From: Utricularia gibba
Lineage: Eukaryota; Streptophyta; Magnoliopsida; Lamiales; Lentibulariaceae
NCBI GenBank assembly: GCA_002189035.1
Contig: NEEC01000014.1
Span: 2,978,501-3,042,500, forward strand
Direction of reading: 5' to 3'
DNA: 64,000 bases
Shown piece by piece: positions 34,101-44,371 of this stretch (position 1 is its first letter; every line of letters begins with the position of its first letter). The notes under the pieces are model-generated. The model was not told the origin of the DNA, searched no databases, and saw only the letters and a program-made list of their open reading frames with translations. The translations under genes and the position numbers were made by a program.

Positions 34101-35180
34101 TTGCCTTGCAGCATGGCTTGGGTGGCCAAAATGGGTTTCATTTTGTGTACTTAGTCTAATATATAAGAAACTACAGATCACAAATTATAATAATTATTTT
34201 TTTAACATTTTTGAAATCCTGAATTTCAACATTTATAATAATTATTTTTTTAATTTTTTGTTATTATATACATATAAATATTAAATAAATAAGATTTATA
34301 CACCAAAATATATATTTTTTAATATAATTATTTAAAAAATGATAAAAAAAATCAAAAGATGGATATTTAGACAATACTTTTAGAACTAGGGGTATTCTGC
34401 AAACCTGTTTTTGTAGAGGGGTATTCCACCAACAAAGCTGATGATTAAGGTCTTAACTTCTTGTCGGTATCACAGATGAAGAAGGCAGGGTCCCTAGAAA
34501 ACAAATTCATACGTTATTTTTTAAAAAAAGTTTAGGAATTTAAACGATTATCATTGAGTTTGGCCCCCTCCCCTTTCATGCTTCTAGGCAGCATTACTGC
34601 CTGGTGTGGAAGTTACCCACGTTGTGGGCCCATACCCACATTATCAAGTAAAGGAAAAGGGGGTACAAATACGCAATATGAAGGGATCAAGGTATTTGGA
34701 CTGTAGTCAACTCAACTTGTGGGCACATTTTGTGAGTGTGCGTAAACAGCCTGGTGTGCTGTTTTGAATGTTATTAACATTATATTGTGGTCAGGAATGT
34801 CCAAGGCCGAGACCTTTGGGTGGAGGGGTTGCGAGGGCGCCCATGGGATGGGCAGCGCCGACTGCCGATGGTGTTCAATATCACGTGCGAAGACTTGGAG
34901 CGGGATGATGGAGCAATCATGTGTGCGCTTTTATTTGGTTGTGTGGCTACCCACTCGTTTGTGGCACCGTGCATGGTGGAAATGGTGTGCTAGGCTCACG
35001 GGTGAAGTCACTTCATCAAACTAGATTATGTTTTTGTTAATTTGAAAAATTTCCTAATCCCTTTCTGCGCCAGCACATGAATCTTTGGATTATTTCGCTC
35101 TTACGCTCAATTACCTAATAAATGTACTGAGCGTATCCTATCTTCTTTACTATTCATAATCCAGCACTAAAAAAAAGAAT
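34101..35180. other. Unassigned; GC-richer block with short ORFs at 34764-35024
   Basis: 34101-34420 is AT-rich. 34750-35030 is clearly more GC-rich than its surroundings and open in two plus-strand frames (34764-35024, 86 codons; 34787-34993, 68 codons). Neither matches a family I recognise, and no start context or neighbouring exon supports a gene. Confidence 0.35.
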
Positions 35181-35189
35181 CGAATTAAA

Positions 35190-36654
35190 AACAAAATACC
35201 TAGGGGAGTCTTCTGAGAAAATAAAAACAGTATACAATTATCAGAAAAGATGTTGCCTTTAATTATTAGTTACTATAGAATCAAATGGAATTTTGAAGTG
35301 AATCATACACCCAGTTATCAGAAACATTTTTTTATATTTGTTGCCAAAACATAAAATCGGTGACACTTTTCACTGAATTTCATCTTATATTATATATAAC
35401 CTAAAAATGAATCAGAGTTTGTTTTCTATCACATTTTATTTATTTCTCCCTCGAAAAGATATTCACGTTATAATATTTGTTTTTGGATTAGAATGCATGA
35501 ACTCGTCTTTGATTGTAGCAACACCTCATAAAAAGACTTCGCCATCGACTTCAAATGGAAAAGATGAAAGAGGGTTACCATGTTCATTCTTCATCTACAA
35601 ATCAGCCCTTCCAGTAAGTTCAGCTAATTTTTAAACAAATCTCATTGATTTGATCGTTCATCTTTAAATAGATTGAAATAAAATTGAATAAAAAATTACA
35701 AATCGAAAACACACATCACATTAAAAGAAACATACCTAAATCTTGAATAGTTCAAATCATGAGAACAAGAAACCTGCAGAAAAAGAATGGAAAACCATAA
35801 TTAATAATACATGGAAAGGGAAATAAAAAAATTTCTAATTATTATGACATTGTAAATTGATAAAAAAAAAATTATGATTTAATTAATTGTTTTTTTACCT
35901 TCTAATATTATCTTTAAATTTTATAAAATAATTTGAAATGGTGGGGGATCGTATTACATATTACAATACTTTGTATTCAATATGTGTTTGATATTTTATA
36001 TGTCAACTATTTTTATAAGAGTGCAGTGAAATCAACAAGAACAAGGGAATAAAACAGCAGTTAAACAAAAAGAGTCGCAAATAAAAGTGGCAAAACTAAG
36101 TAAAAAATCATTGAGTGTAATGAAGCAAGCCCTACTATAGACAATTCAGCAGCAGAAATCATTGAGTGTAATGCAGGAATCAATTTTTAAGGTGGTTATT
36201 CCATCAAGAAGATTCGAGTAACATTCCAGCTTACTACTGACTTATGGTATGTTAAAATTTGCAACAATGATTGGATACTTACTTGCATGTATGGAAAAGT
36301 TGATTGCACATGTAAGATAGAAATAATGATGAAAGAGAGTAACATATTATTATTGATTTCCATAGTGTTGTATTGTTTCTTTTAGATAGATAGAAGAATT
36401 TTTGTAAATCCATAACAGTAAAATTCTTTCATTTCTAAATTGTTATTTCAATTCTTCATCTGTTCTTTAGTTCATCTCTTTAATCAGTAAATCCTTTTAT
36501 AGTTCATATGAATATAGATTTTTAGTGCATATTACATATAAATTAATCACTATCTAATATATACATGTATTTCTTCCATCATGAAATCAATTAGATTCAA
36601 TCCATTTTATAATTCAAAGGAATTTTCAGCATAGGCTGCAGAAGCAATGTTCAT
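35190..36654. repeat. Segmental duplication, copy 1, downstream part
   Basis: The stretch is homologous to about 48190-49540 in the same orientation: AGAGTTTGTTTTCTATC, CTTCAAATGG.AA.GATGAAAG, ATCTCATTGATTTGATC, AACACACATCACATTAAA, ACAAGGGAATAAAACAGCA and TTCTTCATCTGTTCTTTAG. A short degraded remnant of plastid atpH (GCAAGCCCTACTATAG, about 36128-36175) sits at the same place as in copy 2. Confidence 0.8.
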
Positions 36655-36766
36655 AGAGAACACACGCGAACATCAAGTGCTCAAATAAAGTTACTCGTCC
36701 ACTGTGGTATACTTGACATCAGGAAAGTGCTCCGATGCCTCCACGTGTCTTATTCCAAGTAGGTCT
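36655..36766 (-). pseudogene. Isoflavone-reductase-like pseudogene 1, C-terminal exon end
   Basis: On the minus strand GAGGCATCGGAGCACTTTCC encodes EASEHFP, followed by DVKY.TVDE: the C-terminal motif (EASELYPD.KYTTVDEYL) of NmrA-like NADPH reductases of the PCBER/isoflavone-reductase family. The frame ends in a premature stop after VDE. It is homologous to 49541-49650. The upstream part of the gene is displaced by a Copia element and lies at 40651-41035. Confidence 0.75.
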
Positions 36767-37047
36767 TGTTATTGAGGAAGAGATCAAAATACATAAATTT
36801 ATTCTTCTTTCATTCATAAAACAAAGTCACCCCTTTCTTCCAAAGGCAATGACATACTTATACTAACACACACAGGACACTACTGTTTCTAAACCTTAAC
36901 CATATCAGTTTATTACATTAATCCTATCAAAATATAATTACTTGATAACCACAGTAGTTGGTGATCACCGGCCTCCTTTTGACAGCATCTCCAGCCATAT
37001 TGATGAGCATCCATGTTAATTTCTCCAGCTTACTTCATCATCCAACA
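36767..37047 (-). repeat. 3' LTR of Copia element Cop-c
   Basis: Minus strand, TGTTGGATGATGAAG (37047) to CCTCAATAACA (36767), 281 bases. The last 90 bases match the 5' LTR remnant at 40531-40628. A purine tract AGAGGGGAG lies directly upstream (37048-37056). Confidence 0.8.
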
Positions 37048-39294
37048 CTCCCCTCTAAGTTGGAGTGTCTTTCCACCGCAAGGAGCCTGCAGAACTTAGC
37101 CAAAGTGCATGACGATTCGTAGAATTTGCAGCCACATATTCTGCTTCACAAGAACTCAATTTCACCTCACTTTGCTTCTTGGAGCTCAAGACAACAGCAG
37201 TATCTTCCATTAAGAAAGTAAATCTAGTAGACAATAGTGCTCTTGGCATCATCCATGCAACCAGCCCAATTGCAATCACTGAAGCCTCTAAGTTCACATA
37301 ACTGACACTGTTGAAACCACAAGCCATAGTCCAGTGTCCCCTTCAAGTACCTCAGAATACGTTTAGTTGCTTTCATACGAGTCCCCTTTAGACTTTCCAT
37401 AAATCGGAATACCAAACTAAAGGCAAACAAAATATCAGGCTTGGTACTTGTAATATAACGTAATGAACCAACCAGGCTTTTATAGTTTATAGGATTCACA
37501 GCAGCAGATTGGTCTTGTATGCTTATAATAAGACCAACTTCAGAAGGGGTATTGACTAGATTGGACTCAGCCATGGAATACTTCTTTCAGACTTCTTAAA
37601 TAAAGCCTTTGTGTGAAATGAAGATTCCATCAGCCTTTTGAGCAACTTCAATACCTAAGTAATAATTCAGCATACCAGTATCAATCATATCAAAAGTTTT
37701 GCTCATCTCCTCTTTGAAGCATCTAATTTCATCCTCATTGATCCCTGTCACCAACAAGCCATCAACATATATTAATACCACTAGCTACTGAGAAATGGAG
37801 GATCTAGAAACATAAAGTGAGTGTTTGTGAACACAATTCACAAATCTTTTATTCTTCAGATACATATTAATTGTAATATTCCAAGCTCTAGGAGCTTGCT
37901 TAAGGCCATTCAGTGCCTTGTGCCTTTCCTTTATCTCCTTCTTTGATAAAACTCAATGGATGTTCAACATGCACTTCTTCTTCGAATACTCCATTTAAGA
38001 ATGCAATTTTAACATCTATTTGCCACATTCTCCATCTGAATTGAGCAGCCAATGAAACAAGAATTCTGACAGTCTCCATCCTTGCAACAAGGCAAAAACA
38101 TGATCATAGTCATCCCTTCTCGTTGTTTGCATCCTTTGGCCACCAGCCTTGCTTTGTACCTATCTATCTCACCACTCACTTTGCGTTTGATTTTATAGAG
38201 CCACTTGACTCCAATCATAGCTTTGTTTGAAGGTCTATCAACGATTCTCTAGGTTTGGTACTTCTCTATTGATTTTATCTCTTATTCAATTGCTTCCTAC
38301 TGCATTGGTTCCTTAACAGCTTCAAAAAAATCCATAGGTTCAGTTTCTAAAAAGAGACAAAAGTGATTGAAATTTTGAACTTCTTGGTAAAATTCGTGGC
38401 TGTGTCATATACAAAATCCTCCTAAGTCGTGTCTCTCTTACTGGTGTTGGTTCCATATCTTCACGATCAACAGGTGCAGCCACTAGAACCTATAAATCAT
38501 CATCAAATAGAGAATCATGAATGAAAGTGTATTGATTCTCAATAGACTTCCAATCCCAACTCTCAGACTCCTTGAAAATCACATCTCTACTGAGATGGAT
38601 TTGTTTCTTCACTTTATCAAATAGCTTGTCTTGCTTTGAAGTCTGGTCATAGCCAATGAACACAAGCTTTTGTGATTTATCATCCAGTTTGCTTCACACT
38701 GAATCATCCTTATGTGTATATGCAATTGATCCAAAAACTTTCTTGTGTGAAATAGAAGGTTTCACACCAGTAAATGCCTCCTGTGATGTCATGTTATTCA
38801 GACTTCAGGTAGAGCTTTTATTTAAAATATAAACTACCAAAACAGCAGCTTCTCCCCAAAGTTCCTTCAGCATATTTTTGTCTTCAACAAGCTTCTCAAC
38901 ATATCCAATATTGTCATGTCTTTCCTGTCCGCAACACCACTTTGTCATAGAGTCCTTGCTGCAGAAAATTCATGATGAATGCCAAAGTTTGGCAATACTT
39001 AGAAAATTTGTTTGCAGTGAACTCTCCCACTTGATCCATTCTTAGCCTTCTTATTGAAAGTCCAGTTTGCCTCTCTACCATAGCCTGATATTCATAGAAC
39101 ATCTGAAACACATCAGATTTAAAATTCAGGATATAAATCCAGGTCTTCCTGTCGTAATCATTAATAAAGAGCAAGAAATATTTATTTTCTCCCAAAGTTT
39201 CTAGTTTGATTGATCTACAAACATCACTATGGATCAATTCAAGTAGCTGAATTGCCCGAAATTCTTTTGTCTTGGGGATCTCTGCTCTTGGTTG
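37048..39294 (-). pseudogene. Copia element Cop-c: integrase, RT and RNase H
   Basis: Right to left: LELIHSDVCR and FLLFINDYDRKTWIY (39240-39120) are the integrase core. The integrase-RT linker runs from about 38900 to 38230. GVKWLYKIKRKVSGEIDRYK and ARLVAKGCKQREG (38215-38110) open the RT. DVKIAFLNGVFEEEVHVEHP lies near 38000-37950. The catalytic box IYVDGLLVTG at about 37775-37746 has glycine in place of the second catalytic aspartate. SLVGSLRYITSTKPDILFA follows at about 37485-37430. KLSSCEAEYVAAN near 37175-37135 is RNase H. Frame shifts and stops divide it into at least five pieces; inactive. Confidence 0.85.
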
Positions 39295-39840
39295 CTTTCA
39301 AAAATGATAAGATCATAGATGGTAAAGATGATCACAATGAAGATGAAGGAAAGAAGGTCAATAATCCTCCATTGATTTCACTTTGGACAATCACTAGATC
39401 AAAAGCAAGAAGTAATCAAGAGGTACTTAAAGTATTGTGAGTCAATCAACAAAGCAATGAGGTGTTTGTCATAAAATTCAATCTACTCAAAGTAGACCAA
39501 CTTGAGTAAAAGAGGCCCATCAATCCCAAGTGCATTATTCCTATGGCCCATCATTTTCAAGTGTATTATTCCTACTTTTCTTTTGAATAGGCCCAATTCT
39601 TCACTTATATAAGAAATACCTCACTCTTATTTAGAACAATTTTGGTTCTTATGTATTTTGAGAGCATTGCTCCTTTTTTGAATTCTTATAGAACTTTAAA
39701 CTTATTAAGTTTTGCTTGTGTTATCTAGTGCGATTTATCACTTTCAATTCCTTTCTTGTTCTATGAGTGTGGCACCATTTCATAATTTGGGTTGCAAGGA
39801 TTTTCATTTATTGATAGCCAACTTCTCTTTTCTTGAATAA
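39295..39840 (+). pseudogene. 3' end of a second Gypsy element, nested in Cop-c
   Basis: The plus-strand reading to 39439 ends with SLWTITRSKARSNQEVLKVL, resembling the G-P-[IM]-T-R-[SA]-R-A-K tail that closes many plant Gypsy polyproteins. It is followed by 400 bases of UTR/LTR-like sequence with GGCCCAATTC and TATATAAG (TATA-like, about 39606-39613). The insert replaces the gag-C/protease part of Cop-c: integrase sequence stops on one side and gag sequence starts on the other. Confidence 0.5.
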
Positions 39841-40512
39841 TTGTTTCTTTTGAATCCAAGATTTAGTTTGCCAAACACTTGTTGTTTGGAGGATCATATT
39901 ACAAAAGATGCAACCTTCACAAATCGCACTAGGATCATCAATATGAGGAAGGGCCTTTACAAGCTGTTTCTAACTCATTATCTTCAACCTCTCGAAGTTG
40001 ATGTGCCCAAGTCTCAAACGCTAGATTCAATGAATGGAGGATTTTCTCCACAATTTGTCCTTCGGTGACAATTTCACTGAAATGTTTCATCTGGTTCACA
40101 ACACTTTCCACTCAAATGACATAGTCATTTGCACTTTCACCAAGCTTTTGTTTCAAACCTTCAGACTCAGCCCTAGAGTTCGAAGTTTCACTCATTTCAC
40201 CTTATCTACACCTTGGAATGCAGCAGTCAGAGAGTCCCATGCATGTTTTGATGATTGCCACTGAGACCTTCTCAAAATACTTCTCGTTCAGTGCTTGGCG
40301 AATAATTGACAAGGCCTTCTTGTCCCTTCTCAGAGTCGCATCATCAGACATGGTTGTACTGCCATTTCAAACTACTTCCCAAACTTCATAATCATCAAAT
40401 ATTGTTTGCATTCAGATTTTTCAATTGTCAAAATTCTCTTTTGACGCCGGTGGGATGGGGAATGATCCTGATCCTCCTAAGCCACCGTTGGTTGCCATCT
40501 TCTTTAAAGAAT
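39841..40512 (-). pseudogene. Copia element Cop-c: gag
   Basis: On the minus strand MATNGGLGGSGSFPIPP (about 40500-40450) and KENFDN begin the usual Copia gag (compare 'ENYDNW'). DDYEVWEVV, RRDKKALSIIRQALNEKYFE near 40330-40270 and TLQRLRSE-type sequence follow. Several stops. It lies directly 3' of the primer site. Confidence 0.78.
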
Positions 40513-40650
40513 CCTGCTTTGATGCCACTTTGTTGTTGAGGAAGACATGAAAGTACAGAAATTTATTTTGCTTTCATTCATAAAACAAAGTCGCCCCTTT
40601 CTTACAAAGGCAACGATATACTTGGAAGTCCTCAACAACAAAGTGGCATC
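40513..40650 (-). repeat. Cop-c primer site, 5' LTR remnant and inverted cap
   Basis: Minus strand: primer site TGGCATCAAAGCAGG (40513-40527), LTR end from 40531, and LTR sequence only to about 40628. Then 40629-40650 is a perfect 22-base inverted copy of 40521-40542, the LTR end plus the start of the primer site. Beyond it the reductase pseudogene begins. The LTR is therefore truncated to about 100 bases of an original 281. Confidence 0.8.
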
Positions 40651-41035
40651 CACTTTGGATTATCCGTAGCCCTGACCATGAATTTTCGGATGTCGAGCTC
40701 CTCGTTGAACACAGCTGCAAAACAATCAAGATTAACCGATTCTAGAATGTCAGGATTCCATCCCCATAGATGAGCACACCTTAGAAATCTCCATCTTCAT
40801 AGATGACGACATTCTCTCGAGGAACAACGGTGGCACCCACTGCGCGGCGGATTTTAATTTTGATCTTGAAAATTGACATGGTTGGCTCTACGGCCTGAAT
40901 CCTGTCAACTTCATTTCCCAACTTAAGGAAAGCATCTGATGGAAACCTTGACATTTCCTGCTTCTTTAATGACGACAATGATGTTCAATTGATATAAGGC
41001 CAGCAACTTGCTCGATTGCTTTGATAATATAAATG
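40651..41035 (-). pseudogene. Isoflavone-reductase-like pseudogene 1, internal exons
   Basis: These are NADPH-dependent reductases of phenylpropanoid metabolism (PCBER / isoflavone reductase / eugenol synthase / leucoanthocyanidin reductase relatives). Minus strand, right to left: IIKAIEQVAGLIS and IKEAGNVKRF (about 41030-40950), KLGNEVDRIQAVEPTMS (about 40920-40870), KIKIKIRRA joined directly to VGATVVPRENVVIY (about 40860-40790), a short intron-like gap, then AAVFNEELDIRKFMVRATDN (about 40712-40655). The part encoding EAQGIPYTYV...FAGYF is deleted between IRRA and VGAT. The 3' part is at 36655-36766, displaced by Cop-c. Which enzyme of the family it came from cannot be told. Confidence 0.8.
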
Positions 41036-41210
41036 GGCAAACCAAATTATTAGTGTGAATTTTTACACAGAAATATCGTTATTGGGTTGATCTAAGTTTA
41101 GGCAATTTTTAATTAATATTAAATAATTCCTTTTGACCTTGTGTTTGAATAAAATATATAAACTTCAATTTCTTTTATCTTAATTCGACTTCAATTTGAT
41201 TTTTTTTTTT
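41036..41210. other. AT-rich junction between the reductase pseudogene and a Gypsy element
   Basis: A poly-T run lies at about 41201-41214. There is no LTR terminus or primer site: the Gypsy 5' LTR and most of gag are missing, so this is a truncation junction. Confidence 0.5.
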
Positions 41211-41752
41211 TTATCTTGTTTTTGGTTAATCATATGCCTGTGCAAGGGAACAACTAGGGAAATCGGGCCAACACGTGACAAAACCAGAATCATAACCAGC
41301 AGCAGCCCCAACCATTATTCTTATGAGATATGCTCAATCAATTCATGGAGAAATAGGAAGGGCTGAACCAAGGAATGCTGGAGCAAATCAAACAAGCAAA
41401 TGGATTGGTGGTTGAAGAACTTAAGCAAATAAGAGGAGAAATTTCAGACCAAAAGACAAAGGTGGATGAAATGAATGAGCGTTTGGAGCAACTCGGGATA
41501 ACAACCCGCATTTTGGATAGTCGAATGAATAATGTTTCTCAAACCCACAAGGCTTCGAGGCTCTCAAGTCAACCAGAGAAGAATCCTGCTGAATGTAAAG
41601 CTGTAGCAACGAGAAGTAGGATGCAGAGTGCAACAACAGAAGCCCCTGTGCAAGCAAACGAATTGCTGGATGTTCCAATGTACGTATCTCCACCTTCTTA
41701 TAATCCCCCAATCCCTTATCCACAGAGACAGTCCAAATCATTAGTGGATTAA
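41211..41752 (+). pseudogene. Athila-like Gypsy element: C-terminal end of gag
   Basis: The ORF from 41375 (125 codons) has a heptad-rich segment at residues 1-50 (LEQIKQANGLVVEELKQIRG) and a proline-rich tail (YVSPPSYNPPIPYPQRQ). This is the usual end of gag before the protease in Athila/Tat elements. A TAA at 41750 interrupts it; the same frame continues into the protease, so gag and pol were one frame. Confidence 0.7.
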
Positions 41753-42292
41753 CAATATTCCAAGTTTATGGAGATGTTGAAAACTCTTCATGTGAACATC
41801 CCATTCACTGATGTGATGTTGCAAATGCCCACCTATGCAAAATTCTTGAAGGATATTCTAGCCAATCGAAGGAAGATTGAGAATGATGTTGTTATTGAAT
41901 TATCCAAGCAATGTAGCACGGTTCTTACACATGGGGTGATTCAAAAGCATACAGATCCTGGGATTTTTTCAATCCCTTGTATCATTGGAAGAAGCAATTT
42001 TCAAAAGTGCTTATATGATCTTGGGTCAAGTATCAACTTGATGCCTTATTCTTTATTCAAAGCACTGAATCTTGAGGAGCTGAGAACCACCAAAATTCAG
42101 CTGGTATTTGCTGATAAATCCATGAAGAATCCTGAAGGTGTAGTAGAAAACGTGCCGGTAAAAATTGGAAAATATTTTGTTCCCTGTGATATTGTTATTT
42201 TGGATATCGCACTTGATGTGGAGGTACCAATCATTTTCGGGAGACCCTTTATGACAAACACATGAGCCTTAATTGATGTTAGAGTAGGGAAA
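41753..42292 (+). pseudogene. Athila-like Gypsy element: aspartic protease
   Basis: KTLHVNIPFTDVMLQMPTYA and KFLKDIL precede the protease. CLYDLGSSINLMPYSLFKAL contains the catalytic D-L-G-S-S (Asp at about 42017). IIFGRPFMTNT is the ILGRPF flap-end motif, followed after a TGA at 42263 by ALIDVRVGKLTLRF, typical of the Athila/Tat lineage. The catalytic residues are intact; one stop lies at its end. Confidence 0.85.
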
Positions 42293-43690
42293 TTGACACT
42301 CAGATTTAGAGAAGAAGAACTGGAGTTCAATGTTGATCAAGCAATGAAGCGATTTGACTGTGACGAGCTTGCGCAAGGGGAAGCGGAAGATGCTGTTACG
42401 CAGGAGCATGCACAAGCAGTTTTTCTGCGCGAAATTCAGGAAGTAAATCTTCTGCAGGATGAAAAAGAAGACACTCCAGATGAAGCACCAATGATGGCTC
42501 GGCTGACAAAGAAGGAACTTGATGCTGGAGGAGAAATTGAGTTGAAGAAGCTACCACCATCATTGAGGTACGAATTTCATGAGGAAGATCACACCTACCC
42601 AGTGATTGTTAATGCAAGATTGAATGAATACCACACCCAAATGCTGCTAGATGTCTTGCGCAAGCACCAACAAGCCATTGGTTACACCTTGGATGACTTG
42701 AAAGGGCTTTATCCTCAATTCTGCACCCATCGGATTTATTTGGAAGCTGAGGCAAGACCAATTGTGCAACCACAAAGGCGGGCGAATCCTATGCTAAAGG
42801 AGGTGATTAAAAACGAAATTTTAAAATTACTAGATGCTGATATCATCTACTCTATTTCAAATAGGCAATGGGTTAGCCCAGTACACTGTGTACGAAAGAA
42901 AGGAGGCATGACAGTGACACAAAACGAGAAAGGAGACGTCATCCCCTTGCGCAAGGTCACTGACTGGAGGATGTGTATTGATTTTCGGAGACACAATAAT
43001 GCCACCAGAAAGGATCATTACCCGTTGCCATTTATTGATCAAATTCTAGAAAGGTTAAGTAACCAAGCTTTCTATTGTTACCTTGATGGTTATTCCGGAT
43101 ATTTTAAGATTCCAATCCATCCGAAAGATCAACACAAGATCACATTTACTTGGCTTTTTGACACCTTTGCATACAAGAGAATGCCATTCGGTTTATGCAA
43201 TGCTCCTGGAACTTTTCAACGTTGCATGATAGCCATTTTTTCAGAACATGTGGAGAAAATCACAGAGGTATTTATGGATGATATATCTGTTTATGGGACT
43301 GATAGATTAATTACTAGTTCAAAATATCTTTTAATGACAAATTGATTCATGTTTGCAGAACTTAGGCATCATTTTGGAGAGGTGTATTGAGTGCAACTTG
43401 GTACTCAATTGGGAGAAGTGTCATTTTATGGTTGAAGAAGGCATTGTGCTTGGACATCACATTTCATCCAAAGGCATCCAACTGGATCCAGTGAAAATCA
43501 AGGTGATTGAAAAATTACCAGCAGCAACAATGGTAAAAGGGATCAGAAGCTTCTTTGGGCATGCAGGATTTTATAGGAGATTTATTGCTAATTTTTCTCA
43601 TATTTCTCACCCACTAACAGCGCTACTTGCACAAGATGCGGATTTTGTTTTGATGCAGAATGTGTGCATGCCTTCAACACGCTGAAGCAA
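42293..43690 (+). pseudogene. Athila-like Gypsy element: reverse transcriptase
   Basis: The RT copies element RNA into DNA. KLLDADIIYSISNRQWVSPV, DWRMCIDFRRHNNATRKDHY, PLPFIDQILERL, YCYLDGYSGYFKI and RMPFGLCNAPGTFQ are RT blocks 1-4. FMDDISVYG (about 43271-43297) is the catalytic box with both aspartates. About 40 bases of unrelated sequence follow it, ending TGATTCATGTTTGCAG, after which the RT resumes one frame over as NLGIILERCIECNLVLNW, HHISSKGIQLDP and the GFYRRFI connection. A single T deletion near 43648 restores the frame. Otherwise well preserved. Confidence 0.88.
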
Positions 43691-44371
43691 GCTCTTATCA
43701 CTGCACCCATTCTTCAACCACCAGATTGGATCTTGCCATTTGAATTGATGTGTGATGCAAGTGATTATGCTGTAGGGGCTGTTCTTGGATAGAAAAAAGA
43801 CAAGGTAATTCATGTGATTTATTATGCTAGCAAAACTCTCAATGCAGGCCAAAGGAACTACACAACCACAGAAAAGGAGTTGCTGGCAATTGTGTTTGCC
43901 ATTGAAAAATTCAGGTCCTACTTGCTAGGTGCAAAGGTAATTGTTCATACGGATCACGCTGTCTTGAAATATCTTTTGAGCAAGCAGGAATCAAAACCAA
44001 GGTTGATAAGATGGATACTACTTCTCCAAGAATTTGATCTGGAAATTCGTGACAAGAAGGGCAAGGAAAATGGATTAGTTGATCATTTGTCACGCCTACA
44101 GCTTGAAACAAGTGTGGGGGAGTTGCCCATTGATGATTCTTTCCCCACAGAACGTATACTTGCTGTCCAAGATGGCAATCTGCCGTGGTACGCTGATTTT
44201 GTTAATTATTTCGTTGGAGGAGTCTTGCCCCAGAATATGAACTTCAACCAGCGGAAGCACTTTCTTGCGCAAGCGAAGCATTATTTATGGGAAGAACCTA
44301 TACTTTTCAAATGTTGTGCTGATGGAATTATCAAAAGATGCCTACCACCAGAGGAGGTAAGAGACGTTATT
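43691..44371 (+). pseudogene. Athila-like Gypsy element: RNase H
   Basis: [13 protein letters not shown] (about 43751-43788; catalytic Asp) is followed by a TAG at 43789. Then [20 protein letters not shown] (catalytic Glu), [15 protein letters not shown] and [16 protein letters not shown] (catalytic Asp) follow, and GLVDHLSRL closes the domain. The following segment to 44371 (FPTERILAV...) links to the integrase zinc finger. It shares the frame of the protease and RT. Confidence 0.87.
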
